Source: Melampsora larici-populina 98AG31 (lineage: Eukaryota > Basidiomycota > Pucciniomycetes > Pucciniales > Melampsoraceae). From it: a stretch of 64,000 bases of DNA. A program made the translations under genes and the position numbers. Position 1 is the stretch's first letter, and every line of letters starts with the position of its first letter. Location of the stretch: assembly GCF_000204055.1 (NCBI RefSeq), contig NW_006768775.1, positions 551,222-615,221 of the forward strand, in the 5' to 3' direction. Positions 10,401 through 20,913 of this stretch are shown piece after piece. The notes beneath the pieces were generated by a model. It ran no database searches. It saw nothing but the letters and a program-made list of their open reading frames with translations, and was not told the DNA's origin.

Positions 10401-11389
10401 TATCAAGGCAATCTTGACAATGGCTGGGAGACAAGTTCTGAAGTTAACCGTGATATGTATATTGCTCTCCTTCAGTTTGTTTTTGTTTAGGTCATGTTGC
10501 AATCAATATCAATTTTATCCAGGTTATGGGGTCTTTTCTTGGTGGCCATGAGGTACAATGTTCACTTCATTTATACATCAACATGCAATTCCACACAAGC
10601 ATTAGAACTTGAAGCATGTACAGTTGATTTTAAAAATGTTGACCAATGTTTGCCTTTTGGCTTGGATTCTTGTCAAGCTTTGTGAGATTGACTGTATATG
10701 TCCATTAGCACCTCAGGCTGAAAGATTTGCAGATTTATTTTTGTTCCCTTCCATTTGAATGTATTTTTTGACACCAACAACTTGAGAAAAGACATCTTTG
10801 TCTCAGGCCAAGATTGGTGTTTGAGTTTGTTTGCACCAATACTGTCTCTCAAAAATCTCTCAAATCTTATCTTGAGAGAGAGACTTTGAAAAGTTCAAGG
10901 GTAACATGTGGCACATCAATGTACAGATTCTGATCAGGGTATGGAGTCCAAGTTTTTGGCTATGGTGAGTGAAAATAAATGAGACAACAAGTTTCCAATC
11001 ATTATTTTGATTGGAAGAAAGTTATTGAAGAGGGCACATTTTCATTTGGGTATAAATAATTTTCTGTAAAGCAGTACAATGTTCAAACAGTAAGATATAT
11101 GTATTGCGGAGGGGAAGATATATGAGGTGGAATTTTTTGATTGCAAGTATTACGGATGCCCACATGGGAGGTAGAAATTTTTGACTATGTAGCTGACAAA
11201 ATCTTTGAAGTAAAATGATAGCTTGAATTGGCCTCTTCAATAACTTGATAAGCAAACCCTTGTATGGTGTTTAGGCATGTACTTCAGAATGACACTGACA
11301 GGTAATAGTTGGCAATGTGTACATATGTGCCTTTGACCTGCCAAAAACCATGTGCGACTTCAATTGCAAAATGAAGAACCCATGAAATT
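10401..11389. other. Intergenic DNA
   Basis: Contains the residual 3' flank of the F-box/LRR fragment (to about 10770). Nothing else is recognisable. Confidence 0.5.
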
Positions 11390-11700
11390 GAACCCCAACT
11401 TCTCCTCAAAAACATGTCTCTGCCTAGATTTGTCCTGATTGGAGTTGCTCACTCCAACAATTGAGCTTGAAAAACTGCAACCAAGCTTCAATGAAAACCT
11501 TGCATATATCACTCAAAGCTTTGCATGTAATCTCACTCAACTCTCACTGAATAATGTACCAATGCATCAATATGGATTGAACTACTAGAACCCACCATCT
11601 TAGAGATGTCCACTGAGATTCCTCTTGAATTCTTCAAAGCCTTTCAGGATTTGCAAAACCTCTCACCAATTTGCCTGCATAGGACTCCCAATTATGACGA
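11390..11700 (+). pseudogene. Second decayed F-box/LRR fragment
   Basis: Pieces of the LRR region survive in order with frame breaks: a WNSCDW-like DNA stretch (CCTGATTGGAGTTGCTCACTCC), the NCNQAS..TLH segment (compare DCNQVSISVLH at 18.6 kb), and LEMSTEIPLEFFKAFQDLQNL (compare LEISSYPLIQVLRAFQPSKNL). A stop separates the pieces. This is an independent remnant because it corresponds to a more N-terminal region than the C-terminal piece that lies upstream of it at 10245. Confidence 0.65.
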
Positions 11701-11989
11701 GTTGATATAGAAAAATCAATGCAGGATAGATTGTGGCCTGCTCTTCAAAAACTGCAGGTCACGTGTTGGAAAGATTATTTAATGCCGGCTCGGATACGAA
11801 GTTTGAGGTCAAAATGTCATTCACCTGGAGTCAGATTGCATTTTGATACACGTTTTTGTATGAATGACAATGAGCCTGAGTTTAATGCCCTTTAAATGGC
11901 TATGAGTGTATTCAATGCGTGCAACAATTCCCAATTTCCCCAATCAATGACACCGCGGGAATTATTATGTTCAAGACCTGATTGAGCAA

Positions 11990-12124
11990 AGTTGTGGTGT
12001 CCAAGTCAGCAATAAGTCTCAATTTTTGGATTGAAACCTATTAAAGGCAAGGGGGGGACCTTGGATTTTAATAGGTTTCAATCCAAATTTGAGACTTATT
12101 GTGAACTCTGTCACCACATCAAGT
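11990..12124. repeat. Fold-back inverted repeat
   Basis: The arms centre on AATAAGTCTCAATTTTTGGA continuing TTGAAACCTATTAAA (about 12011-12045), with its reverse complement at about 12068-12102. Weaker complementarity extends outward through TGTGGTG. The spacer is G-rich (run of seven G at about 12051-12057). Non-coding and MITE-like; no target duplication identified. Confidence 0.7.
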
Positions 12125-12494
12125 TTCACATATGGTTGAACCTAATAGATGCCCGTGGTGTGAAGGCATGAACAATGAAGCTGATTGGTGGATGTCATAT
12201 CCGCTGCCTCAAATACATTACATATCTGGAGTCATCTGTGGAAAGTAGACAGATATCCACTTGACCCAATGTGAATACTGAAGGTCAAGAAACTGACTGT
12301 CTAGATTTGTTTTGATTCATTAAAGTTCCTTCAATACATGTTTATTTGTACTTTTTAGTGGCAGGCATGATCTCAACCATGGCCATTGTGATGTGCCAAG
12401 CCAAGCCAAGCCAGCCTTGCTGAGAGTTGGTGCGCGCATTTGAATTGCGGGAAGCAGGATCTAGTGGTTGGCTTTTCATCTGGCACAGGAATTT
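12125..12494. other. Intergenic DNA before the copia element
   Basis: No gene seen. The last five bases (12490-12494, AATTT) are the left copy of the target-site duplication of the Ty1/copia element. Confidence 0.6.
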
Positions 12495-12665
12495 TGTTGT
12501 AGAGTGTTGTGTGTACACGACTGCGCCACAGCAGGTCACGTGTTAGCTGTACAGGCTGGCGTAGATATAGTCTCCTTGTCCCGGCATCGGCTTCCACATC
12601 ATCATCACTGTTGGAGCCGACGCCGTAGGACTTGAGCTAACACCGCCGGTCGCCTATCTGTTATA
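12495..12665 (+). repeat. 5' LTR of copia element
   Basis: 171 bp, TGTTGTAGAG to TGTTATA. It contains CACGTG at about 12537-12542. It is identical to 17600-17770 except at two sites (C/T and T/C). Confidence 0.92.
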
Positions 12666-12675
12666 GGTTATGAGC
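12666..12675 (+). other. Primer-binding site (half initiator-Met tRNA type)
   Basis: GGTTATGAGC directly follows the LTR. It is complementary to the anticodon-arm region of initiator methionine tRNA, as in Drosophila copia, which primes from an internally cleaved tRNA fragment rather than the intact 3' end. The assignment comes from known tRNA-iMet sequence; the primer itself is not shown here. Confidence 0.7.
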
Positions 12676-12780
12676 AGCGTTACCACACGATTATACTTGA
12701 AATCATAGTTTTTCGTCGAAGTAATTGTTACTTGCCGTATAAGTCTGAGCCGCCACTCAGCATCGATTTTTTTTCGTCAT

Positions 12781-15700
12781 ATGCCGTTAGCACGTAGTCC
12801 ACCTACATCGTCAGCACCGAATCCATCAGTAACGACTAGAAGTCAGTCTCGTTTGCAATCTCGCCCGCAATCGTCGATTCGAAATCAAGCCGAAACCTCG
12901 CAATCGCACTCGAAACGTGATACATCCAAAGAAGATACCAAAATCGAACATCGTAGCCGTTTACAAAGCGAGGAAACCGAAAGTACCGTTAACACTCGAC
13001 ACAATACACCTGCTACCTTCCCTCCTCCACCTTTAGATCCTCAGTCTTTCATTAGTACCCCTCCTCATTTACAATCCTCCGACGCAGATAACGAATCAGA
13101 CTCTGCCGATAAGACCATTAGTTTCATTGGTAGAGGCCGTAGGGAAACGTCTTACCGAAACAGATCACCATCTCCTGATATGGAAGACCTCATGGCCGAC
13201 CGCATCAAACAACTTATCACGAAACATGACAACGTTCACAAGTTCATTATCGGAATCGATCATCTCAACCTTGATGGTACCAACCTTGCTAGATGGAAAA
13301 TCAGAACCGAGCAAGCCGTCTATGAAATGACGGGAGTAGCAGACTACTGGGACTTGACCAACATCGACCAAGATAACCCGGTAGACGTAGAGATCAATAA
13401 ATGCGCGGCTAGAGTAATCAACACGACGATAGCTGAGGAGCTTAAAGATTTGATATACAAAAAGAAATTAGCTCATGAGGCGATGCATACCTTAGAAGAA
13501 CTTTTTCATCAAGGAGGACGCACAGCTCAATATGTTATTTTTCGCAAACTTATGCTACGTCAATTCAACCCAGCTACTACAGACCTTATGACCTTTGTGA
13601 ACGAAGTTAACAAAGATTTCGATAAACTTAAATCGGTTGGTTTCACTTGGACTGAGGATATCGTGAAGGGTATGGTCTATCAGCTTTGTTCACCAACTTC
13701 CGGTGAATACGGCATGGATGTTGTCAATGGCATCCTCGACGCACGCTACCGAACCGACAAGTCACCTTTTACTTCTTCCAAAATACGATTGACCATACAG
13801 AACGTGATCACGACTCGAAAGACGGTAAATGAAAACGAGATGAGCGTACAAGCATTATCCTCTTCTTTTCAGAAAATGAAGACCCCGAGTTGGAAGCCCA
13901 AACAATCATACGCTACTTCCTCCAATTTTTCTTCTCAACAATCCCCTTCGTCTCAATCTCAACGAAAACCGATGCGCATGAACGGTCCTGCCCCACCACC
14001 GCCTATGTTCCCTGATACCAAAGCACGGGAAGCTACTGAAGCCAACCCTATCGTACCCTCTCAAATGTCATGTCCCGAAGTCCACCAAGGGATATGGCAG
14101 TGCTTCCACTGTGCAACCTTTGGTCACAGTAAACTCGAATGTCCTGCTTTTAAACGATTTCAACCAAGAACCGCCCCACATTTCAACGACTGGGTGAAGT
14201 GTTCGAACAGAATCAGCTACACCAGACAAGCAGTCTTCGGTTCAGCTACGTATGGCGCACCCACCGTGAAAGCTCACCAAGCACAACTCGATGTCCCTAC
14301 CTCGACACCCTCTCAAGTTTCAGCCTCTCAAGTGTCAGCCTCCACCATAGCATGGAGCGCCGAAGGGAACTCGGACGATGGAGAGACTGGACCAGAATAT
14401 CTTTTAGATAGTGGTGCCACCCATCATGTGAGCAACGCTTTTTCATCGCTGATCAATTATGAAAAGCTATCCTCCCCTATCAAATTGAGCACCGCAGCTC
14501 ATGGTGACAATGCGTACATAGTAGGGAGAGGCTCTCTGAGAGTGAAGACGTCAGACAGGTCAGATTTCGACATCACCGATGTGTATTACAGCCCTCAAGC
14601 AACGAACACCCTCATTTCTCAGGCGGCGTTGGTTGAACAAGGCGCAAAATTGTGGTTTTGGGGTAATGACATGGTTATACGACTTACCAACAATAAATCA
14701 ATTGTAGCTACGTATAAAGATCGAAAATGGTTAATACACGCAATGAAAGTAAAAGTTTGTGCAGAAAAAGAACCTGAGAGAATCGGAAGAGTTGAAGTGA
14801 TGAATGCAGAAAAAGACGTAGACATTGCTTATATGTGGCATCGAAGGTTTGGTCATGTGAACATGAAAAGATTACGACAACTATGTCACGGTCAGTTGGG
14901 TCTTGGACTTCCTAAATCACTCCCTGCAGCTTCATTCACGTGTGAAGATTGCCTTAAGTGTAAGAGTACGAGACAACGTAAGTTGGGCCGTTCGGAACGA
15001 GAACTGGGACTGTTGGATGTCATCGTGTCAGATGTGATGGGTCCATTCCCTGAGGACATCAACGGGAATCGTTTCACTGTAACTTTCCGCGACGTCGCAA
15101 CCACCTTTTCCGATATCGTCATCATCAAGAATAAGTCGGACGTGCCTGATGCTTTCACACGCGTAATCAATCGGTGGGAGCGTGAAACCGGTTTCAAGGT
15201 TAAGCATGTACGAACCGATGGCGGGGGGGAGTACATCAAAACCACCTTCAGCAATTGGTTGAAGAGTAAAGGTATTGTTCACGAGCATTCAAACCCTTAC
15301 AAACCGGAGCAGAACGGAGTTGCCGAACGGTTAAATCGCACCATAAGTGAGATGGGTAGAACTATGCTGGCGGCATCCCATCTACCACAAAACTTTTGGT
15401 CCTTTGCATACCTCACAGCATGTTACTTACACAACAGGCTTCCAAACACGCTCACTGGCGACAGAACACCTTACGAACTTTTCCACGGACGTAAGCCTCA
15501 ACTCGATATCATCAGGACTTTTGGTTCAACCGCCTTTGTCCATCGTCATGAAGCGCAACGTAGCGGCAAGCTGGACGATCGCGGGAGGCGATGCGTTATG
15601 ATAGGGTACATCGACGGAGGAAAAGGCTGGTTATTCTATGATCCAGATTCAAAAGTTCTACTGAAGACCGGCATTGCTGTATTCCCTTACGAAGACAAAT

Positions 15701-17448
15701 TCATCCACTCATCTCCTGACTCACCGAAAGCTACAACCTCTGAATCCCTGAACAAGCTTTTGAACGACCCTCCAAAGAAAGGAAGTCTAGAATTTATCGT
15801 CAACGCACTCACGCTCAGTGACTTTACTGGAGAAATGACGGTTCAAGATGAAGATGCTCAATCTGACAGCATGTCGTCGCAAATCAATTTATCAGCATGT
15901 CTTAAGGAACCGAAAAGCTTTGCCGCCGCTATGAAAGATCAATATGCAGAACAATGGAAGGAAGCGATTGAGCTGGAACTCAAGACTATGGAGGACATGG
16001 GAGTGTGGAAAGTTGTCGACCGTCCCAAAAATGTCAACGTTCTTGGGCTCAAGTGGGTTTTTAAATACAAACAACTAGACCCATCAGGCAAACCGATCAA
16101 ATTTAAAGCAAGACTCGTAGCCCAGGGTTTCAATCAACAAGAAGGAATCGATTATGATGAAACTTTTGCGCCGACAGCTAGCGTAGCAGCCCTGCGTTTC
16201 GTCCTGACACTCGCGGCTAGGATGGGGTGGCCAGTGAACTCTTTCGACGTCACGGCAGCTTATCTACATAGTGACATTATGAACAAGATCTACTTTAAGT
16301 TACCTCCAGGTTGCATGAGTGCGGTGAGAAAGGCGAACAAGATCTTAGAGGCCATCAAGGCGCTTTATGGTACAAAACAGGGAGCTAGGTGTTGGTGGAA
16401 ACATTTCGAGAAGATTCTAGAGAAGTTGGGGTTTAAGGCCAGTCAATTTGATCAATCAGTATACGTGTGTAGAAGGGGAGATGAGGTGTGTATTGCATGG
16501 GTGCATGTAGATGATGGAGCGGTAACAGGAAGCAGTGTGGAGTTGTTACGTGAGATTGCGGATGCGTTGGTGAAGGATCTGAAAATTCGGTGGTTGGAGA
16601 GTTTGGATTGCATCATTGGTATTGACGTCAAGCGTTTAGAGGATGGATCTTTTGAATTATTGCAAGCTGGTCTGACGAATAAAATCATCGACGAATTTTT
16701 GGAAACGCCGGGTAAACTAAGTACACCTTTGAATTCTTCTAACCTACCGACATCACCGACGGACGATGAGGAAGAAATCGACAAAACATCTTACTTATCG
16801 GTCATAGGGTGCTTGAACTACTTAGCAATCGCCACGAGACCTGATTTGACGTACGCGACGAATTTTCTAGCCAGATTTTCAGCACGACCTACCCGACAAC
16901 ATTGGGTTGCCATACAAGGGGTATTACGTTACCTGCAAACCAATGGATGTGTAAAGCTGAAGATCAAGCCTTTGAATGATGAAGTTAAAACCGGCTTACA
17001 CACTTACGTCGACGCAAACTGGGGTGGAGAATACTCACGTTCGGTGCATGGGTTCGTTACTTTTTTCCTCGGTTGCCCATTATCATGGACCTCCAAACGT
17101 CAAGGTTGTGTAGCGACATCCACATGTCACGCAGAGTACATGGCATTGGGGACAGCGGCAAGGGAGGCAGTGTGGTTAAGGAATCTAGTGAGTGATGTGA
17201 TAGGAGCTATGGGGCCGGTCAGTCTGTTTTGTGACAACACGTCGGCAATCCACGTCTCAAAAGACAACTCATCTAACCAGCGGACCAGGCATACGGATCG
17301 AGAGTTCTATTACGTGAACGAGCAACTCTTCAAAGGAACTGTCACGCTTCATTGGATTGACACAAAACATCAAAAAGCGGACATCTTGACGAAAGCTCTC
17401 GGGCCTCAGCTATTTGCTCTAGGAAAAAAGAACCTCCAGCTAGAATGA
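12781..17448 (+). CDS. Copia gag-pol polyprotein
   Basis: 1555 aa without breaks. Order of domains: gag helical region (about 130-360); zinc knuckle C441-x2-C444-x4-H449-x4-C454; aspartic protease D543-S-G-A; GAG-pre-integrase HHCC motif (about 690-730); integrase with D751, D813 and E849, exactly 35 residues between the last two (DD35E); reverse transcriptase (RVT_2) from about 1050, with KARLVAQGFNQQEGIDY and catalytic HVDD (D1244, D1245); and RNase H with D1411, E1452 and D1485. The final segment keeps the ADILTKAL signature. Gag and pol share one frame, as is usual for copia, so gag excess would have to come from splicing or protease control. All catalytic residues are present; with the young LTRs this copy may still be active. 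Confidence 0.97.
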   Translation: MPLARSPPTSSAPNPSVTTRSQSRLQSRPQSSIRNQAETSQSHSKRDTSKEDTKIEHRSRLQSEETESTVNTRHNTPATFPPPPLDPQSFISTPPHLQSSDADNESDSADKTISFIGRGRRETSYRNRSPSPDMEDLMADRIKQLITKHDNVHKFIIGIDHLNLDGTNLARWKIRTEQAVYEMTGVADYWDLTNIDQDNPVDVEINKCAARVINTTIAEELKDLIYKKKLAHEAMHTLEELFHQGGRTAQYVIFRKLMLRQFNPATTDLMTFVNEVNKDFDKLKSVGFTWTEDIVKGMVYQLCSPTSGEYGMDVVNGILDARYRTDKSPFTSSKIRLTIQNVITTRKTVNENEMSVQALSSSFQKMKTPSWKPKQSYATSSNFSSQQSPSSQSQRKPMRMNGPAPPPPMFPDTKAREATEANPIVPSQMSCPEVHQGIWQCFHCATFGHSKLECPAFKRFQPRTAPHFNDWVKCSNRISYTRQAVFGSATYGAPTVKAHQAQLDVPTSTPSQVSASQVSASTIAWSAEGNSDDGETGPEYLLDSGATHHVSNAFSSLINYEKLSSPIKLSTAAHGDNAYIVGRGSLRVKTSDRSDFDITDVYYSPQATNTLISQAALVEQGAKLWFWGNDMVIRLTNNKSIVATYKDRKWLIHAMKVKVCAEKEPERIGRVEVMNAEKDVDIAYMWHRRFGHVNMKRLRQLCHGQLGLGLPKSLPAASFTCEDCLKCKSTRQRKLGRSERELGLLDVIVSDVMGPFPEDINGNRFTVTFRDVATTFSDIVIIKNKSDVPDAFTRVINRWERETGFKVKHVRTDGGGEYIKTTFSNWLKSKGIVHEHSNPYKPEQNGVAERLNRTISEMGRTMLAASHLPQNFWSFAYLTACYLHNRLPNTLTGDRTPYELFHGRKPQLDIIRTFGSTAFVHRHEAQRSGKLDDRGRRCVMIGYIDGGKGWLFYDPDSKVLLKTGIAVFPYEDKFIHSSPDSPKATTSESLNKLLNDPPKKGSLEFIVNALTLSDFTGEMTVQDEDAQSDSMSSQINLSACLKEPKSFAAAMKDQYAEQWKEAIELELKTMEDMGVWKVVDRPKNVNVLGLKWVFKYKQLDPSGKPIKFKARLVAQGFNQQEGIDYDETFAPTASVAALRFVLTLAARMGWPVNSFDVTAAYLHSDIMNKIYFKLPPGCMSAVRKANKILEAIKALYGTKQGARCWWKHFEKILEKLGFKASQFDQSVYVCRRGDEVCIAWVHVDDGAVTGSSVELLREIADALVKDLKIRWLESLDCIIGIDVKRLEDGSFELLQAGLTNKIIDEFLETPGKLSTPLNSSNLPTSPTDDEEEIDKTSYLSVIGCLNYLAIATRPDLTYATNFLARFSARPTRQHWVAIQGVLRYLQTNGCVKLKIKPLNDEVKTGLHTYVDANWGGEYSRSVHGFVTFFLGCPLSWTSKRQGCVATSTCHAEYMALGTAAREAVWLRNLVSDVIGAMGPVSLFCDNTSAIHVSKDNSSNQRTRHTDREFYYVNEQLFKGTVTLHWIDTKHQKADILTKALGPQLFALGKKNLQLE

Positions 17449-17588
17449 GAATCACGTGGCATTTCATTTCATTTTTAATTTTTTTCTTTTGTTTTGCTTT
17501 GTTATTGGGGTCGCACTGTTTTATGTTTTCTTTCTGTTTTTTTGTTTTCTTTATTTCTCTTACTTTTGTTGGGACCTTTGTGGCTTGT

Positions 17589-17599
17589 CGTGGGGGGGG
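17589..17599 (+). other. Polypurine tract
   Basis: A GT followed by eight G residues directly precedes the 3' LTR, the expected plus-strand priming site. Confidence 0.8.
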
Positions 17600-17770
17600 T
17601 GTTGTAGAGTGTTGTGTGTACACGACTGCGCCACAGCAGGTCACGTGTTAGTTGTACAGGCTGGCGTAGATATAGTCTCCTCGTCCCGGCATCGGCTTCC
17701 ACATCATCATCACTGTTGGAGCCGACGCCGTAGGACTTGAGCTAACACCGCCGGTCGCCTATCTGTTATA
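17600..17770 (+). repeat. 3' LTR of copia element
   Basis: 171 bp matching the 5' LTR at all but two positions. Confidence 0.92.
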
Positions 17771-17847
17771 GGTAATGATATCATCATCACTGTTGGAGCC
17801 GACGCCGTAGGACTTGAGCTAACACCGCCGGTCGCCTATCTGTTATA
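17771..17847 (+). repeat. Partial tandem LTR copy after the 3' LTR
   Basis: After the 3' LTR comes GGTAATGATA, similar to the GGTTATGAGC primer-binding site, and then an exact second copy of the last 67 bp of the LTR, from TCATCATCACTG to TGTTATA. The AATTT target duplication follows. Confidence 0.85.
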
Positions 17848-17852
17848 AATTT

Positions 17853-18568
17853 GTCATATGTTTATCTATCACAGCTGCGCCTCTCTTTCTTCAAGAGGAG
17901 ATGAGCAACATTTTAAGTCGCATATGATTTCTCATATTACCTTTGTTCAAGAGCTTTTCTTTGCTGCTCTGATTTTCATTGGATGATGGATTATCCATTG
18001 TTGACTTCATCCAAAAGCATACCTTGCACCATCATCAAAAGTCTTCGTGATTGTTTACAGTTGTTGTTTGTTGTCCATCCCTCGGTAGCTCTTTTGTTGG
18101 GTTTCTTTGTAAAATTCTCACCAGTTTTTTTGGTTGTTAGTTAATCCGTTGTTGTCAGATTCCTAGCTCCACCCTTGAGAAACCTTAGCCTCGTCTTGTT
18201 GTGGGTCCAATTCTATATGCTTTGACAGTAATCGTTGGCCTTTTTGGCCAGCAAGAGGAAAATATTTACGCGTGAAAATGTTGAGGCCGCCCCAGATTCC
18301 CGACCTATGCGTTGTCCAATGGCATCTTTACCCTGGCTGGTCAAGGTTCAGGAAGTGGCGTTAGACCTTTCCTAGTTGCGAATACTCCAATTGCGAAGCC
18401 CATGGTCGCCTTCTCACAACTACCGTTGCACCAGAGGGTCAATCAACCAGATATTATAGGGGTGAGGCTCGAGGCGCAAGTTCGGCTCAGTCAATATAAA
18501 TTCATGACTCGTGTGATTTAGTGGACAATTGAACCTCCATAATCCCAAAATCATTCAAAGCTTTAAAC
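17853..18568. other. Upstream region of the first F-box/LRR gene
   Basis: No gene seen. The sequence is T-rich early (about 18050-18200) and presumably contains the promoter and 5' UTR of the gene at 18569. Confidence 0.4.
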
Positions 18569-20530
18569 ATGGCGTACAATTTACGGTCGAAGAAAAACAT
18601 GAAGTCCAGCTCTAATCCTTCGATAGGATCACCTGAAGCTTCACATTCCATTATTTCACTTTCAACTCCGCCTTCACACACTGACATACAAGAGGACCTG
18701 TCATCCATGCCCGCTGAGATCAGGGAGACAATTCTTTACTGGGTTTATGTTTATAATCTTCCCTCAACCCATCAAAACAATCAAGATCAACGGACCAATA
18801 CCACCCACAAAGAAGATGATGACGAAGATCGGCAAATTCGACGTTTGCAAAAATTCCAAAAATTAACCCCCAGTCAGTAAATTTGCTTGATAATTCCGTC
18901 ACTCTATCCACCTTCATTTACAAACTCTATCCACCTTCATTTTGCAACAGTTGCACAAGCATTGCCTTTTCTGCTTATGCGTCAAATGCCACTTTCATGT
19001 GTGATTATTCACTCCGCTGACAATGCTACACATTCTTACACTTCCACAGGTCTTCCTTTGAGTGACATCCGATCACTTGCCTCGGTCAATCGTGCCTTCT
19101 ATCGCGCATTCTCTCCTTATCTTTTTAAGGTGAACTTTTTCTCTTGCCATCATCATATCCTCACCATCCAGTGGCCGATAAAATCCTCTTTTTGCCCATT
19201 CTAGGCCTTAGATTTCCAGGGTTTCACGGTAGATAGATTGAATCGCACACTCGAAGACTCCATCACAAGACATTCAAATCAAGTTAGAGAGTTACGGTGG
19301 AGACTTTCAGACTCTCAATCGGTTGCAGAGGAGTGTGAAGAGTTATCGAATTGGAGTAGATATTATTATGATCCCATTTGGACTCAGCAGTGGGATCCTC
19401 GGTCACGATCTGAAATTTTACTCCAACTCCTAAAATCCTGTCCGCGCCTCACGCATATTGATAGTGATCTTGATCCGCAATCTTCTATCCCTATCAGGAC
19501 TCCAGAAATATTGTTTCCAAACCATCAGCTAAACGACGAAACCTCATCTGCTTATCCTCACACGTCAAATCTACTTCTTCGACCCATCTCTCAACTTACT
19601 TCACTAACTCACCTTTCACTAAATTCTCCAAGTGAGCGACCACCCTACACAGAAGCCTTCATAGTGGATATTCTCTTCAACCTTTCTCAACTTCAAAGTT
19701 TCTCTTGTTCAAGGATTGCTGCTACTCATACATCTTCTCAAGACAAACCACGAGCTAGCCAATCTCGCCAATCTCGCCAATCTCCGCTTGGCCTTCATCT
19801 TGCATCACTTCCTCATCTTGTTCAAATATCTTTTGACAATGTACAATGTTTGAATTCCAGTTGGAATTCCTGTGATTGGACAAGTTCATTGAAATCAGTA
19901 TCATTGGTAGATTGCAATCAAGTCTCAATATCGGTCTTACATGAATTCATCAAACTTTTTAGCTCAACATTAACAACCCTTATATTTGATAACCTCTCTC
20001 TTCACAACTATAGGAACTCAAAATCAGACTTGCTCCTTGAAGGATTAACAGATCATCCGTTTGAATTACCCAGTCTGATCAACTTAGAAATCTCGAGCTA
20101 TCCACTTATCCAAGTCTTGAGAGCTTTTCAACCTTCCAAAAACCTTGCCTGGATGTCATTGGGTGGCAATCTTTATCACACGCATCAAGATTTGAAAGAT
20201 TTAATTGAAACCAATTGTTGGCCTAACCTGAAGAAGTTCGAGATTACACGTGACGCTTGTTTTCTTTCTCATACAGATATCGAAGGTTTAGAAGCCATGT
20301 GCCAGCAACATAAAATCAAGATGATATTCAATGGGGAAGTTCATGGTGAAGAGGAAGAGGAGGATGAACAGGACAACGAGGATGAGGATGAAGATCATTA
20401 TCATGATCATTATGGCATGCCCACTCAACAACAAATTTTGGAGGAATTTTTTTATGGTGGTGATGATACGGATCCTGAACTGGAACAATATCATGATGAT
20501 GGTCCATGTTGTCTTTCTTCTTGCTGTTAA
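18569..20530 (+). CDS. F-box/LRR-like protein (family copy 1)
   Basis: Exons are 18569-18872, 19050-19129 and 19205-20530, giving 569 aa. The first donor is GTCAGT, chosen because it alone restores frame in all three paralogues. Spliced exons 1 and 2 give a degenerate F-box: MPAEIRETILYWV, then LPLSDIRSLASVNRAFYRAF..YLF. Exon 3 carries irregular leucine-rich repeats (LSLNS, LVQISFDNVQ, LTTLIFDNLSLHN, LINLEISSY) and ends in a strongly acidic, His-rich tail. F-box proteins recruit substrates to SCF ubiquitin ligases, the F-box binding Skp1 and the LRR the target. That role is inferred from architecture. The start is supported by the shared YNLRSKKN-type N-terminus in the paralogues. It belongs to a tandem cluster with the next two genes. 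Confidence 0.82.
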
Positions 20531-20913
20531 CACTGATCATGGTCAATATTATGCAATCTTCTTTCATATGTCTAACTCATTCAAACATATGCATGTAATT
20601 CAACAAAATGCATGAGAAGCCACATGTTCACCCTTCTCATGTCTGTCTTTGCTTGCTTCCATTTGAATGTATTTCTGAAATGGGTGAGTTGAGGAAGAGT
20701 ACAGTATCACTTCAAACGATATTACTCTATTGGCAGGGGGAAGGGAAGAATGCATTTTTCCAAATCCCATGACTGGTCATATGTACATACTTAACTTTCC
20801 CCCTTGCTTAGCTACTAAGCGAGAATCGAGCTAGGAAGTCGTTTCTTAGAGTGATGTGATGTGGTGAACAAAGACGACCCATGGTTTGTTGATCAATCAT
20901 AAAAAGCTCCAGG

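Larger units (their letters stand above)
12495..17847 (+). mobile_element. Ty1/copia LTR retrotransposon, near-intact
   Basis: The element is flanked by the 5-bp target duplication AATTT (12490-12494 and 17848-17852). It has a 171-bp LTR at each end, a primer-binding site, one continuous gag-pol ORF of 1555 codons and a polypurine tract. The two LTRs differ at only two positions (about 1.2%), so insertion was recent. The right end has an additional 77-bp partial LTR duplication (17771-17847) that the left end lacks; the target duplication lies outside it, so it formed before or during integration. Confidence 0.95.
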
